Below are positions 46,534 through 55,877 of a stretch of DNA of 64,000 nt, in pieces (the stretch's first letter is position 1; each line of letters begins with the position of its first letter). A model generated the notes under the pieces. That model saw only the letters and a list, made by a program, of their open reading frames with translations. It did not search any database and was not told where the DNA came from. Made by a program: the position numbers and the translations under genes. This DNA comes from Ruegeria arenilitoris. GTDB taxonomy: Bacteria; Pseudomonadota; Alphaproteobacteria; Rhodobacterales; Rhodobacteraceae. The DNA is taken from assembly GCF_013035425.1 (NCBI RefSeq), contig NZ_WQHX01000008.1:124001-188000 (forward strand), in the 5' to 3' direction.

Positions 46534-47570
46534 TTGGAAAACTCCGGTCGCTTTTCTTGGTGGCCGCTATGACCGCCGCGAGCGCCCCCAGTGCAGAGGT
46601 GAAACGCACCATTCTGGCTTTCGAAGATTTGGATGGCTGGGCTGCTGACGATCATTGGGCGGCCCTTTCTGTTTTTTTAAATACATGCAGCGATCTGGAG
46701 GACCCGGACTGGAAAGCGTTATGCGCGGCGGCGCAGACGCATAGTCCGGAATCCGCGCGCTCGTTTTTTGAGTTGTTTTTTCGTCCCCTGTTGGTCGAGG
46801 ATGGGGCCGCTGCCTTATTTACGGGCTATTTCGAACCTGAGCTCGATGGCGCAACGTCGCCATCAGCAAAGTACCGCTATCCCCTATACCGAATGCCGCC
46901 CGAGGCCAGGAAATCCGACCGTTGGCTGAGCCGACGAGAGTTATTGACCAGTGACGTTATGCAAGGTCGCGGACTGGAGATCGCGTGGGTCGATGACCCG
47001 GTTGAACTGTTTTTTCTGCAAATCCAAGGATCAGGGCGTATCCGGTTGCCTGACGGTAGTAAATTGCGAGTTGGCTACGGAGGCGCAAACGGACATCCGT
47101 ATCGTTCGATCGGGGCCGAGTTGGTTCGGCGTGGTGCGCTGGGCGCTCACGAAGTCAGCGCCCAAATGATACGTGCTTGGGTCCGAAAAAACCCTGAAGC
47201 AGGCGCTGAATTGCTATTACACAACCCTTCGTACGTTTTCTTTCGTGAAGTTACACGTGTCGCCCCCGAGCTTGGACCATTGGGTGCCATGAACCGCTCA
47301 GTCACAAAGTTGCGCAGTATCGCGGCGGACCCGATCTATACACCTTTGGGGGCGCCGGTTTGGATCGAAAAGGATGGAGAGAAACCAATTCGCCAGTTGA
47401 TGATTGCCCAAGATACAGGTTCGGCAATCAAGGGTGCCCAGCGCGCGGATATTTTCTTTGGTACCGGTGATGCGGCAGGTGAAGCTGCAGGGCGCCTTAA
47501 AGATTCCGGTCGAATGATTCTGTTGCTGCCGATCCAGCGCGCGTATGCTCTTTTGCCGGATGAGTTCTGA
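46530..47570 (+). CDS. mltA: Membrane-bound lytic murein transglycosylase A
   Basis: A 346-residue peptidoglycan lytic transglycosylase. A signal peptide (LFLVAAMTAASAPSAE) exports it; no clear lipobox Cys is visible. The MltA barrel has FTGYFEPELDG and LFFLQIQGSGRI, and the C-terminal 3D domain has QDTGSAIKG and RADIFFGTG with the catalytic Asp. It is coupled to the TimA-like gene (ATGA) and to the Smr gene (1-bp overlap). Confidence 0.93.
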   Translation: MIGKLRSLFLVAAMTAASAPSAEVKRTILAFEDLDGWAADDHWAALSVFLNTCSDLEDPDWKALCAAAQTHSPESARSFFELFFRPLLVEDGAAALFTGYFEPELDGATSPSAKYRYPLYRMPPEARKSDRWLSRRELLTSDVMQGRGLEIAWVDDPVELFFLQIQGSGRIRLPDGSKLRVGYGGANGHPYRSIGAELVRRGALGAHEVSAQMIRAWVRKNPEAGAELLLHNPSYVFFREVTRVAPELGPLGAMNRSVTKLRSIAADPIYTPLGAPVWIEKDGEKPIRQLMIAQDTGSAIKGAQRADIFFGTGDAAGEAAGRLKDSGRMILLLPIQRAYALLPDEF

Positions 47571-48166
47571 TGCCGCGCCGGAAACTGACCGCAGACGAAA
47601 TTGAACTTTGGCGCAAAGTCGCGAAACAAGCCGAGCGTTTGCATCCTGAGCTACCGCAAACGGTACACCCGACTGTTCTTCCCAAACCCAAACCAACAAA
47701 GTCGCCGGTACCCAGACTGGAAACTTTCGAATTGGGACAAAAATCGCAACCGACGCCAGCCGGCAACAATCTGAAAACGTCAATTTCTGAAGCGCTACGC
47801 AGAGACGGCGTGCGTATGGACGTTAAGGCGTTTGGTCGGATGAAACGCGGCAAACTTAAACCCGAAGGTCGTCTGGATCTGCACGGCATGAGAATGGACA
47901 CGGCGCACCCTGTATTGGTCAAGTTTATCCTATCGGCACAAGCCTCGGGAAAACGGCTCGTGTTGGTAATTACAGGAAAGGGTAAGGATCGAGACGAGCC
48001 CGGCCCTATCCCAACCCCGCGCGGTGTCCTCCGAAATCAAGTCCCCCACTGGCTGAGCCTGCCGCCACTGGCGCAAGCGGTCCTTCAGGTGACTCCGGCG
48101 CATATCAGCCACGGGGGTGATGGTGCGTATTATGTGTATCTGCGCAAAAAAAAGCAGTTTGGCTAA
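47570..48166 (+). CDS. Smr/MutS2-type endonuclease domain protein
   Basis: A 198-residue protein with a basic, proline-rich N-terminus and a C-terminal Smr domain: LDLHGMRMDTAH, LVLVITGKGK and APAHISHGGDGAYYVYL-like end. Smr domains nick DNA or cleave RNA. It ends the timA-mltA-smr operon and marks the edge of conserved sequence before the accessory block. Confidence 0.88.
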   Translation: MPRRKLTADEIELWRKVAKQAERLHPELPQTVHPTVLPKPKPTKSPVPRLETFELGQKSQPTPAGNNLKTSISEALRRDGVRMDVKAFGRMKRGKLKPEGRLDLHGMRMDTAHPVLVKFILSAQASGKRLVLVITGKGKDRDEPGPIPTPRGVLRNQVPHWLSLPPLAQAVLQVTPAHISHGGDGAYYVYLRKKKQFG

Positions 48167-48420
48167 GTATCGATAGAATTTGCTGAGGTGTTCAATTGCA
48201 AAAAAAACGCAATTTGATTTAGAAAAATAGGCCAATGGCTATTGAGCCAATTGGAGCGGATTCGATTTTTTCACAGTTTTCACAAGGTAAATCGCTAAGC
48301 AAGAAGCGACAATTTTTTCAGCGGGCTGATTAAAAGTGGCTAAAGTTCGCTCCAAAAGTTTAGTTTTCTCAGGAATGAATAAATGATAGAACACCAAGCA
48401 ATGCCATAGCATACAAACAG

Positions 48421-49752
48421 CTAGGCGCGAACAATGTTACGTGTTCCGATGCGGTATTTGCCACGAGTATCAATAATTATCTGGGCATGTTTTTCTATCA
48501 ATTCGTAATCAAAGTTATCGTGGTCCGTCGCGAGGATGACAGCGTCCTGTTCGGACAATATTTGAGGATTCAATTCAGTCGAAGTTAGATCAAAGAAGTG
48601 TTCCCGCATTTTTGGGAACTGTGGAACGTGTGGATCGGAGTAACTGAGTGTACCTCCGCCGTCTCGGATTAGCTCCATCAGGGTAACAGAAGGGCTCTCG
48701 CGCATATCGTCGACATTCTTCTTATACGCTACGCCCAAAATCATTATTTTGCTTCCTTTAACTGACTTGCACTGGTTGTTAAGCGCTTCGGATAGCTTGC
48801 CAAACACATAGTTTGGCATCGCAGTATTGACCTCTCCGGCCAATTCTATGAACCGGGTATTGATCCCGAATTCACGCGCTTTCCAGGTTAGATAAAACGG
48901 GTCGATTGGAATGCAATGCCCACCAAGACCTGGGCCAGGAAAATATGGGGTGAAACCGAAAGGCTTGGTTGCGGCCGCCTCGATTACTTCAAAAATATCG
49001 ATACCCATACGGTCTGCGACGATCTTCATTTCATTAACAAGACCAATATTCACAGCTCGATGGATATTTTCTAGAAGCTTGGTCATTTCAGCCGTTTCTG
49101 TCGAGCTAACAGGAACGAGCTTATCTATGGCCCTGTCGTACAGCGCCAGACCTGCAGTAAGACAATCCTTGGTATGCCCGCCAACAACTTTAGGAATTGT
49201 GTTGGTAGAGAATTCCGCGTTGGCTGGATCTTCTCGTTCCGGCGAGTAAACGGCAAAGATATCCTTACCAACTTCGAGGCCCTTTTTTTGAATGCGAGGC
49301 AACACTTCTTCTTTGGTCGTGCCTGGATATGTCGTGCTTTCCAAAGCAACTACCTGCCCAGGACGAAGATAGTCTGCGATCTGATCGCATGTGTCCGTAA
49401 CAAAGCTTAGATCGGGCTCCCGATACTGATTGAGTGGGGTTGGAACACACAACATAATGCCGTCTGCCTCGCCGATTCTTGAGAAATCCGCAGTAGCCTC
49501 AAAGCCGTTCTGGCGGGCATTTGCAACGCGTTCGTCCGAAATGTGTTCGATAGAACTGTGGCCCGCATTCAACTCTTTGATTTTCGTTGCATCAAGGTCG
49601 AAACCGAGCACCCGATATCCGATCTCCGAGTACCTTAGAGCCAGCGGTTGGCCAACGTAACCCAGCCCAACGATCCCAATCACTGCCTCTTTGTCTGCAA
49701 GCTTCTTTAGCAAAAGACTAAGTGATTTCTGTTTTATTTGAAGGTTGCTCAT
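48421..49752 (-). CDS. UDP-N-acetylglucosamine 6-dehydrogenase, WbpA-like
   Basis: A 443-residue nucleotide-sugar dehydrogenase: NAD loop GIVGLGYVG (residues 26-34), catalytic C280 in [13 protein letters not shown], and a C-terminal UDP-binding domain. The stretch [23 protein letters not shown] and the [14 protein letters not shown] helix are of the WbpA/TviB type, which oxidises UDP-GlcNAc to UDP-GlcNAcA, rather than the UDP-glucose type. With the WbpB-, WbpE- and WbpI-like genes nearby it would begin a diamino-uronic acid pathway. It faces away from the wbpI-like gene across 246 bp. Confidence 0.88.
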   Translation of the reverse strand: MSNLQIKQKSLSLLLKKLADKEAVIGIVGLGYVGQPLALRYSEIGYRVLGFDLDATKIKELNAGHSSIEHISDERVANARQNGFEATADFSRIGEADGIMLCVPTPLNQYREPDLSFVTDTCDQIADYLRPGQVVALESTTYPGTTKEEVLPRIQKKGLEVGKDIFAVYSPEREDPANAEFSTNTIPKVVGGHTKDCLTAGLALYDRAIDKLVPVSSTETAEMTKLLENIHRAVNIGLVNEMKIVADRMGIDIFEVIEAAATKPFGFTPYFPGPGLGGHCIPIDPFYLTWKAREFGINTRFIELAGEVNTAMPNYVFGKLSEALNNQCKSVKGSKIMILGVAYKKNVDDMRESPSVTLMELIRDGGGTLSYSDPHVPQFPKMREHFFDLTSTELNPQILSEQDAVILATDHDNFDYELIEKHAQIIIDTRGKYRIGTRNIVRA

Positions 49753-49998
49753 TATTTTGTCTCTGGGCCACTATTTCATTAAAGAAGCTTGCCCCAACCT
49801 GCATCAGGGGCCGGACCGCTCTAAGCACCTTCAAACAAAAAGGCAACGAGTATTTGGCATTCAAGCGTTTTAATATTGTTAAAAGTTGTATGATCAACAA
49901 ATAAATTGCCGGAGATATATCGAGTTCACATATCCGTAGAAAGCAAACTGACGATGTGCTAGCGCAGGTACGGAAGGAAGTTAGAATTTGGAGCAACC

Positions 49999-51072
49999 GT
50001 GAAAATTGCAGTAGTAGTCGGGGCCCGCCCACAATTTATTAAACTTGCGCCAGTTAGCAAGGCACTCAGTTCAATTGAAGGCATCCAAGAGATTTTGATT
50101 CATACTGGACAGCACTATGACAAGTCTATGTCCGGAGTGTTTTTTGACGAATTGGACATGACTAAACCGGAATTTAACCTTTCTGTAAACTTGAGTGGCC
50201 ACGGTGCTATGACCGGCTTGATGATGCAGAAACTCGAACCGGTTATCCAAGAAATCAAGCCTGACGTGCTTGTCGTGTTTGGCGATACAAATTCAACTTT
50301 GGCGGGTGCCCTTGTTGCGGCAAAACTCCATATCCCTGTTGCTCACATAGAAGCGGGCTTACGCTCTTTCAATCAAATGATGCCGGAAGAGATAAACAGG
50401 GTCCTTACAGATCATGTTTCCGACCTGCTCTTTACTACGTCTGATGAAGCAGTCCAAAACTTGCGAAATGAGAACATTTCTAACGATAAGATTTTCAATG
50501 TCGGCGATGTAATGTATGATGCTGCATTACAGTTTCGTGAGAGCGCAAAGGAAAAATCAAATGTTTTGAGCGCGCTAGGGCTCAGCGGAAAAGGATACAT
50601 CCTTGCGACCATACACAGGGCTGAAAACACAGACTCGCCAAATATTCTTTCAAATATAGTTGACAGTCTTGAAGCCGTGGCGAAGCACTACCCGGTTGTT
50701 TTACCTTTGCACCCTCGCACGGCAGCTAGGTTGTCAGAAATGGGGCGCCAACTCAATAACGTCCAAACTATAGAGCCGGTAGGATATTTAGATATGGTTG
50801 CACTGGAGAGCAACTCGCTGTTGGTTGTAACCGACTCTGGCGGTGTCCAAAAGGAGGCTTACTTTTATGGCGTTCCATGTGTTACGCTTCGAACCGAGAC
50901 TGAATGGGTTGAGCTTGTTGATAGCGGCTGGAATAAAATTGTACCTCCTTCGGAACCTGACATCGAGGGTAAGATCCTAAGCGCAATTGGGAGCAAAGGC
51001 GACCCAATTGAAATCTACGGTGACGGATCTGCATCGAAGCAGATCGCCCGGATTTTGGCTTCAAAATTTTAA
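49999..51072 (+). CDS. Non-hydrolysing UDP-GlcNAc 2-epimerase family, WbpI/WecB-like
   Basis: A 357-residue epimerase with the family motifs GARPQFIK, HTGQHYD, FGDTNSTLAGA, HIEAGLRS, MPEEINR, LPLHPRT and TDSGGVQKEA. WecB makes UDP-ManNAc; WbpI uses the same chemistry on UDP-2,3-diacetamido-glucuronic acid. The neighbours wbpA, wbpB and wbpE favour the WbpI role. It starts with GTG, with TTTGGAG 6 bases upstream. Its end overlaps the convergent glycosyltransferase gene by 4 bp. Confidence 0.87.
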   Translation: MKIAVVVGARPQFIKLAPVSKALSSIEGIQEILIHTGQHYDKSMSGVFFDELDMTKPEFNLSVNLSGHGAMTGLMMQKLEPVIQEIKPDVLVVFGDTNSTLAGALVAAKLHIPVAHIEAGLRSFNQMMPEEINRVLTDHVSDLLFTTSDEAVQNLRNENISNDKIFNVGDVMYDAALQFRESAKEKSNVLSALGLSGKGYILATIHRAENTDSPNILSNIVDSLEAVAKHYPVVLPLHPRTAARLSEMGRQLNNVQTIEPVGYLDMVALESNSLLVVTDSGGVQKEAYFYGVPCVTLRTETEWVELVDSGWNKIVPPSEPDIEGKILSAIGSKGDPIEIYGDGSASKQIARILASKF

Positions 51073-52571
51073 ATATCGTCGTAGAGGGCAATCAGCTTTG
51101 CTACCTGAGCGGGCCAGCTGTAGTTGGTCCATAGATTGTCTGCATTCTCGGGGGTCATTCGGTAGCTCTCTGGATGATCAAGTACATCCTCGATCGCTTG
51201 GGCAATACACTTTGGGTCGGTTTGGTCCATCGTCCGGCCAAAACCTAGTTCTTCAGCAAACCGCCGCATCTCAGGAAGATCTGAAAGGCAGATTGGAATA
51301 CCCGCAAAGGCAGCTTCAAAAAGTTTGTTAGGCATAGCGTACCGGTGGTTCTTTGAGACATCTTGAAACGGACATATCGCAAGGTCAGCAGTGCTGATGG
51401 CCACCGGTACGTCCGGGGCTGCCACAGGCGGAAGCAACGTTACCCTTTGACTTATGCCGAGATCACGAGCAATTTTTAAAAACCACGCGTCGTTTTCTTT
51501 GTGTCGGGGCCCCATTGTGGCCAAATGCACCTTTGGCAAATAAACTAAAGCCTCAAGGACTTTGTCCATGCCACGATGCGACATTTGGATACCGCCGGTA
51601 AATACCACCAAGGGTGTATCGTCAGAAACATGGGATTTAGCACGTACTGAAAGCTGATCTAAAGCTTCGGCTTTTCTCTTTTTGATGAAATTTGGATCTA
51701 TTTCTGGTGCGTTGAATATAAGCGTAGGACTAGATTTGAAACGCTTGGAATAAAAGTCTGCAAATGAAGGTGAAACCGTGATCATATGATCGACATAAGC
51801 GAGGCAATCATCCTCAAGCTTTTCAGCAAAATTCGACCCATCTGAAGGGTTGTTAGTTGCCCGAGCCGGCTCGTATTCATGAGCATCATATACAAGTTTT
51901 GCATTATAATGTTTGGCGAGAACTACACCGGCCGGCAGACAATATATATCATGAGCGTGTATCACGTCCGGAGCTTCGTCAAACTTCAAGTTGAGTAAAT
52001 TATTAGCAAAGATTAATGAGCACAATTGATAGAGCTCGCGCCTCCGTTTCTTCAGTTCCCGTTCTCCGGACATTAGTGTTTTTAGCTTCTTTGAATTGTG
52101 TCCGAATCCGTGCTTCAGCAAAGTTTTATAATACAGAGATTTGTGCCTAATTTTCCGCCGCCTCCGTTCTGTTCCCTCAAAGTGTTTATAGTAATTTGGA
52201 TCCAAAACTTGTACTTGCTCTGGCGTAACAATCCTTTCTGCCCAGCTTTTTGATTTGTTTAGTAGATCGGCGCTCCTCATATATGGAACAAAACGCCTGT
52301 TTACCTCTTCAGAAATCCGATCAACAAAAAAAAACGGGTCAAGTGTTTTGGCGCTGATAAACTCAGGAGACTGCCAGTTGAAGCGTTTCACTTGAATGCC
52401 GTCTATGCAAGCCACCTGGGAAAAGCCTTCGGGCCAATCGCAGAAAACTTGAACGTTATGGCCAGCTGATTGCAGGGCTCTCGCCTCTTTAAGCACTCGC
52501 GCATCCGCTGTTATCTCATGGTATGTCAAGCAGAAGATCGTCTTTGGATTTTCTGTATTAGAAACAGGCAT
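51069..52571 (-). CDS. Family 4 glycosyltransferase
   Basis: A 500-residue GT-B glycosyltransferase. The N-terminal acceptor domain begins FCLTYHEITADARVLKEARAL and includes DVIHAHDIYCLPAGV; the C-terminal donor domain has VVFTGGIQMSHRGMDKVLEAL and the E-x7-E-like KLFEAAFAGIPICLS. An insert of about 100 basic residues (residues 80-190, several RRRR/KKRR runs) lies between strands of the N-domain. It probably transfers a sugar of this cluster. It is on the opposite strand to wbpI and wbpB, an arrangement suggesting piecewise assembly of the locus. Confidence 0.83.
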   Translation of the reverse strand: MPVSNTENPKTIFCLTYHEITADARVLKEARALQSAGHNVQVFCDWPEGFSQVACIDGIQVKRFNWQSPEFISAKTLDPFFFVDRISEEVNRRFVPYMRSADLLNKSKSWAERIVTPEQVQVLDPNYYKHFEGTERRRRKIRHKSLYYKTLLKHGFGHNSKKLKTLMSGERELKKRRRELYQLCSLIFANNLLNLKFDEAPDVIHAHDIYCLPAGVVLAKHYNAKLVYDAHEYEPARATNNPSDGSNFAEKLEDDCLAYVDHMITVSPSFADFYSKRFKSSPTLIFNAPEIDPNFIKKRKAEALDQLSVRAKSHVSDDTPLVVFTGGIQMSHRGMDKVLEALVYLPKVHLATMGPRHKENDAWFLKIARDLGISQRVTLLPPVAAPDVPVAISTADLAICPFQDVSKNHRYAMPNKLFEAAFAGIPICLSDLPEMRRFAEELGFGRTMDQTDPKCIAQAIEDVLDHPESYRMTPENADNLWTNYSWPAQVAKLIALYDDI

Positions 52572-52736
52572 TGTAAGTTGACCGATGAAATTGAATGGGC
52601 ATTAACGCGCTCTATCAGAGGCAGATCCGTGTTTCCAGATCGAATAAAGAGATGTTTGAGGCCGATGTGCTATTGACATCCCAGTAAATTTCTTGAATTC
52701 GCAGTGATTGGGTCCATTCGAACTGGAAGAGTATAG

Positions 52737-53690
52737 ATGAGCAATTTTGCCTTGATAGGAGCTGCTGGCTATATCGCTCCACGCCACATGAAAGCGATTG
52801 CAGACACACAAAATAATTTACTTGCAGCGTTAGACCCCAGTGACTCGGTCGGAATCATTGATAGCTACTTTCCAGAAGCCCACTTTTTTACTGAGTTTGA
52901 ACGGTTTGACCGATACGTCAACATATTACGTGACAAAAAAACTGACAAAATAGATTATGTCTCAATTTGTTCGCCTAACTATCTCCATGATAGTCATATG
53001 CGGTTTGCACTTCGTTCAGGCGCGGATGCGATCTGTGAAAAACCGCTAGTTCTCAATCCTGAGGATATTGATGGCTTACAGGTCGTCGAGAATGAAACAG
53101 GCCAGAAGGTCAATACAATCCTGCAATTGCGTGTTCATCCATCGATTGTTGCGCTGCGTCAGAAAATAAAGAGTAGCGAAACCGATACTAAGCACGAAGT
53201 CGATCTTACTTATATTACTTCACGAGGACGCTGGTATCTGGAAAGTTGGAAGGGCGACACGCGTAAATCTGGTGGTATTGCCACGAATATCGGTGTGCAT
53301 TTCTATGACATGCTGTACTTTCTTTTTGGCGATCTTCAAGAAAACAATGTTCACCTCAATGACCCGACTAAAGCGGCAGGCTATCTAGAATTCGAACACG
53401 CTCGGTGTCGTTGGTTCCTGTCCTTGGATGAAAATGACGTTCCAACAGAGGCCCGCAATAATGGCGCTCGAACTTACCGGTCAATAACCATCGACGACAA
53501 GGAAATCGAGTTCTCTGGCGGATTTGCAGATTTGCACACCCGCAGCTATGAAGAGATTCTGTCCGGTAATGGTTTCGGGCTAAACGAAAACTGGGCTGCG
53601 ATTGAGATGGTGAGCAAAATTCGTAATGCGAAGATTGACTCAACAAAAGGTGAGCGGCATCCAAAGTTAGTGACCGGCGCAGTCTCATGA
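52737..53690 (+). CDS. UDP-GlcNAcA 3-dehydrogenase, WbpB-like (Gfo/Idh/MocA family)
   Basis: A 317-residue oxidoreductase. The N-terminus FALIGAAGYIAPRHMKAI, the blocks YVSICSPNYLH and CEKPLV, YEVDLTYITSRG-like VDLTYITSRGRWYLESWKG and ATNIGVHFYDML are strongly reminiscent of Pseudomonas WbpB as I remember it. WbpB oxidises the 3-OH of UDP-GlcNAcA, giving the 3-keto substrate of the aminotransferase. GGAAG lies 8 bases upstream. Its stop overlaps the next start (ATGA), binding it to the formyltransferase-ankyrin gene. Confidence 0.88.
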   Translation: MSNFALIGAAGYIAPRHMKAIADTQNNLLAALDPSDSVGIIDSYFPEAHFFTEFERFDRYVNILRDKKTDKIDYVSICSPNYLHDSHMRFALRSGADAICEKPLVLNPEDIDGLQVVENETGQKVNTILQLRVHPSIVALRQKIKSSETDTKHEVDLTYITSRGRWYLESWKGDTRKSGGIATNIGVHFYDMLYFLFGDLQENNVHLNDPTKAAGYLEFEHARCRWFLSLDENDVPTEARNNGARTYRSITIDDKEIEFSGGFADLHTRSYEEILSGNGFGLNENWAAIEMVSKIRNAKIDSTKGERHPKLVTGAVS

Positions 53691-54790
53691 TTGGCGTATT
53701 TGCCTATGCCTTTCCTCACCGAAAATCCCAAGACTTTTTGATTGAGTTGGCGCTGGAGGGTATGCGCGACGTAACCGTAATTGGAGCACCGTTCCAAAAA
53801 CTTCCAGAAATGGACCGAACGGTTTACTTTTCGCGTACACTCAATTCGATTCCCCCAATCGATACAGAGGACCTTTGCAATCGTCTGGGTTTCAAATTTG
53901 TGGCAATGCAACATAATGATATTGACGGAATATCAGAACTAGCTTTGGCACACAATTTAGAGTTGGGTATTATCTCAGGAGCACGCATCTTAAAACGGCA
54001 GGTGATTGAAACTTTTAAACAGGGCATCGTGAACTTTCACCCTGGCATGATTCCGGAAACATCTGGTCTCGACGCTTTTTATTATACCATAAAGAACAAC
54101 GTTGACGCAGGCATAACCACGCACTTGATCGACCCCAGGGTGGATGCGGGGCAATTTCTCGCATTTGAACCTGTAAAGGTTTCCTTGACCGATAGTCCTG
54201 AAGTCGTTCAGGAAAATACATACCGAGCACAGATCATTGCTCTACGAAGCTTTATCCAGCAATGGAAAAATGCCGCTTTGAACCCAGAAAAGCTTAACCG
54301 TCCACAAAAGAACGAACCGATGGAACCCCAAGAGAAATGGGAGATGCTGCTTCGGTTCCCTAGATGGCGAGCCAACCGCTTTCGCGCTCAGAGTTTTGAG
54401 AAGTTGCGGAGCTCTTGCGAGTTTGGCGACATTGAATCGGTCTCAAGAATTCTTATTGAGCAACCCGATCTTTTAGAGGAACGAACAGCTGAAGGGTGGA
54501 CACCGCTAATAATGGCTGCTTTCCATCAGCACGTTGACCTAGTTGAACTATTGTTAAATCTTGGGGCCAATCCTAACGCGACCGGACGCAATGGCACGAC
54601 CGTACTGATGTACGCTAAAACCGCGTTAATGGAAAAGCCGGATGCAAAACATGATTTGTTGAATCAGTTGATAGAAAATGGCGCAGATTTTCAACGTAAG
54701 GACATGCATGGGCTAAGTGTACTAGATTACGTGGAGCAGGCGGGCGCAAAGCATCTGATTCGGTACTTTCAGGGGAAAGAGAATTTGTGA
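53687..54790 (+). CDS. Sugar N-formyltransferase fused to ankyrin repeats (QdtF-like)
   Basis: A 367-residue fusion. Residues 1-200 are a formyltransferase of the Fmt/sugar-formyltransferase superfamily: catalytic N116 and H118 in IVNFHPGMIPE, and D153 in RVDAGQF, matching the Asn-His-Asp triad that uses N10-formyltetrahydrofolate. Residues about 237-360 are two or three ankyrin repeats (EGWTPLIMAAFHQHVDLVELLLNLGANPNA region, then NGADFQRKDMHGLSVLDY). QdtF of Providencia, which formylates a 3-amino sugar, has the same layout, with a nucleotide-sugar site in the ankyrin part. Here the gene lies between wbpB and wbpE, exactly where an acyltransferase for the new 3-amino group is needed. Substrate assignment is inference. 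Confidence 0.85.
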   Translation: MIGVFAYAFPHRKSQDFLIELALEGMRDVTVIGAPFQKLPEMDRTVYFSRTLNSIPPIDTEDLCNRLGFKFVAMQHNDIDGISELALAHNLELGIISGARILKRQVIETFKQGIVNFHPGMIPETSGLDAFYYTIKNNVDAGITTHLIDPRVDAGQFLAFEPVKVSLTDSPEVVQENTYRAQIIALRSFIQQWKNAALNPEKLNRPQKNEPMEPQEKWEMLLRFPRWRANRFRAQSFEKLRSSCEFGDIESVSRILIEQPDLLEERTAEGWTPLIMAAFHQHVDLVELLLNLGANPNATGRNGTTVLMYAKTALMEKPDAKHDLLNQLIENGADFQRKDMHGLSVLDYVEQAGAKHLIRYFQGKENL

Positions 54791-54794
54791 AGTG

Positions 54795-55877
54795 ATGCAG
54801 TTTATCGACCTAAAGAAACAACAAAGTCGTATCAAAGACGAACTGGATGCTAGTATCGCAAGCGTGCTGTCTCACGGGAAGTACATCCTTGGTCCTGAGG
54901 TTGCCGAACTGGAGCAAAAATTGGCAGTATTCTCGGGCGCCAAATATTGTATAACTTGCGCAAATGGTACAGACGCTCTGCAAGTCGCATTGATGGCGCT
55001 TGGGGTGGGGCCGGGCGACGAGGTCATAACTCCCGGATTCTCTTATATAGCTACGGCAGAAGCCGCCTGTGTTCTCGGAGCATCGCCAGTCTATGTCGAT
55101 ATCAATCCGCAGACGTATAATCTAGATGCAACGAAACTTGAAGCCGCAGTAACGCCACAGACGAAAGCCATAATTCCTGTTTCGCTATACGGGCAGCCTG
55201 CAGACTTCGAGGCGATAAATAAGATTGCCCAATCTCACAAAATTCCCGTAATCGAGGATGCCGCACAAAGTTTTGGTGCGTCTTTGAACGGAAAGCGTTC
55301 CGGAAACCTTTCAACGATTTCCTGTACTAGCTTTTTCCCATCCAAACCTTTGGGTTGCTATGGTGATGGTGGAGCAGTCTTTACCTCGGATCAGGAGCTT
55401 AGCGTCAAAATTCGCCAAATTGCAAGACATGGTCAAGACAGGCGCTACCACCACATACGGATCGGAGTCAACAGCCGTTTAGATACATTGCAGGCCGCAA
55501 TATTGCTCTGCAAGCTTAGTGTTTTCGAAGAAGAGCTTTCAATGCGAGGCGAGGTTGCTGGTCGATATAGGGCCTTGCTGAAGGAAATTGGTTTGTCTGC
55601 TCCGGAACTGATCAAGGGCGCTTCCAGCGCCTGGGCGCAGTACACCATTCGCGTGAAGAACAGAGAAGCTGTTCAGGCTAAGCTCACTGAAGAGGGAATA
55701 CCTACCGCGGTTCACTACCCGCTGCCATTGAACAAACAACCTGCGGTTTCGAACCCGGGAGCAGATCTGCCAGTTGGAGATGCTGCATCGGCCCAGGTTA
55801 TTAGCCTGCCCATGCATCCCTATTTGGATCTTTCTACACAGGAACAGGTTGTGGATGCACTTAGGCGTGCGTTATGA
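54795..55877 (+). CDS. UDP-3-keto sugar aminotransferase, WbpE-like (DegT/DnrJ family)
   Basis: A 360-residue PLP aminotransferase. The opening QFIDLKKQQSRIK, ANGTDALQVALMALGVGPGD, EDAAQSFGAS, PLP-Lys K194 in FFPSKPLGCYGDGGA, and HGQDRRYHHIRIGVNSRLD are closely like Pseudomonas WbpE, which aminates the 3-keto sugar formed by WbpB. ATG at 54795 is preceded directly by GTG at 54792; either may serve. It follows the formyltransferase gene by 4 bp. Together wbpB, the formyltransferase and wbpE form one operon. Confidence 0.9.
   Translation: MQFIDLKKQQSRIKDELDASIASVLSHGKYILGPEVAELEQKLAVFSGAKYCITCANGTDALQVALMALGVGPGDEVITPGFSYIATAEAACVLGASPVYVDINPQTYNLDATKLEAAVTPQTKAIIPVSLYGQPADFEAINKIAQSHKIPVIEDAAQSFGASLNGKRSGNLSTISCTSFFPSKPLGCYGDGGAVFTSDQELSVKIRQIARHGQDRRYHHIRIGVNSRLDTLQAAILLCKLSVFEEELSMRGEVAGRYRALLKEIGLSAPELIKGASSAWAQYTIRVKNREAVQAKLTEEGIPTAVHYPLPLNKQPAVSNPGADLPVGDAASAQVISLPMHPYLDLSTQEQVVDALRRAL

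Noticed and set aside
48191..48214. AATTGC/GCAATT repeat after the Smr gene as a terminator
   Set aside because: Six weak AT-rich pairs without a following T tract; too poor to call.
52572..52736. Short minus-strand frames between the GT4 and wbpB genes
   Set aside because: They overlap the wbpB start or its promoter region and have no recognisable sequence.
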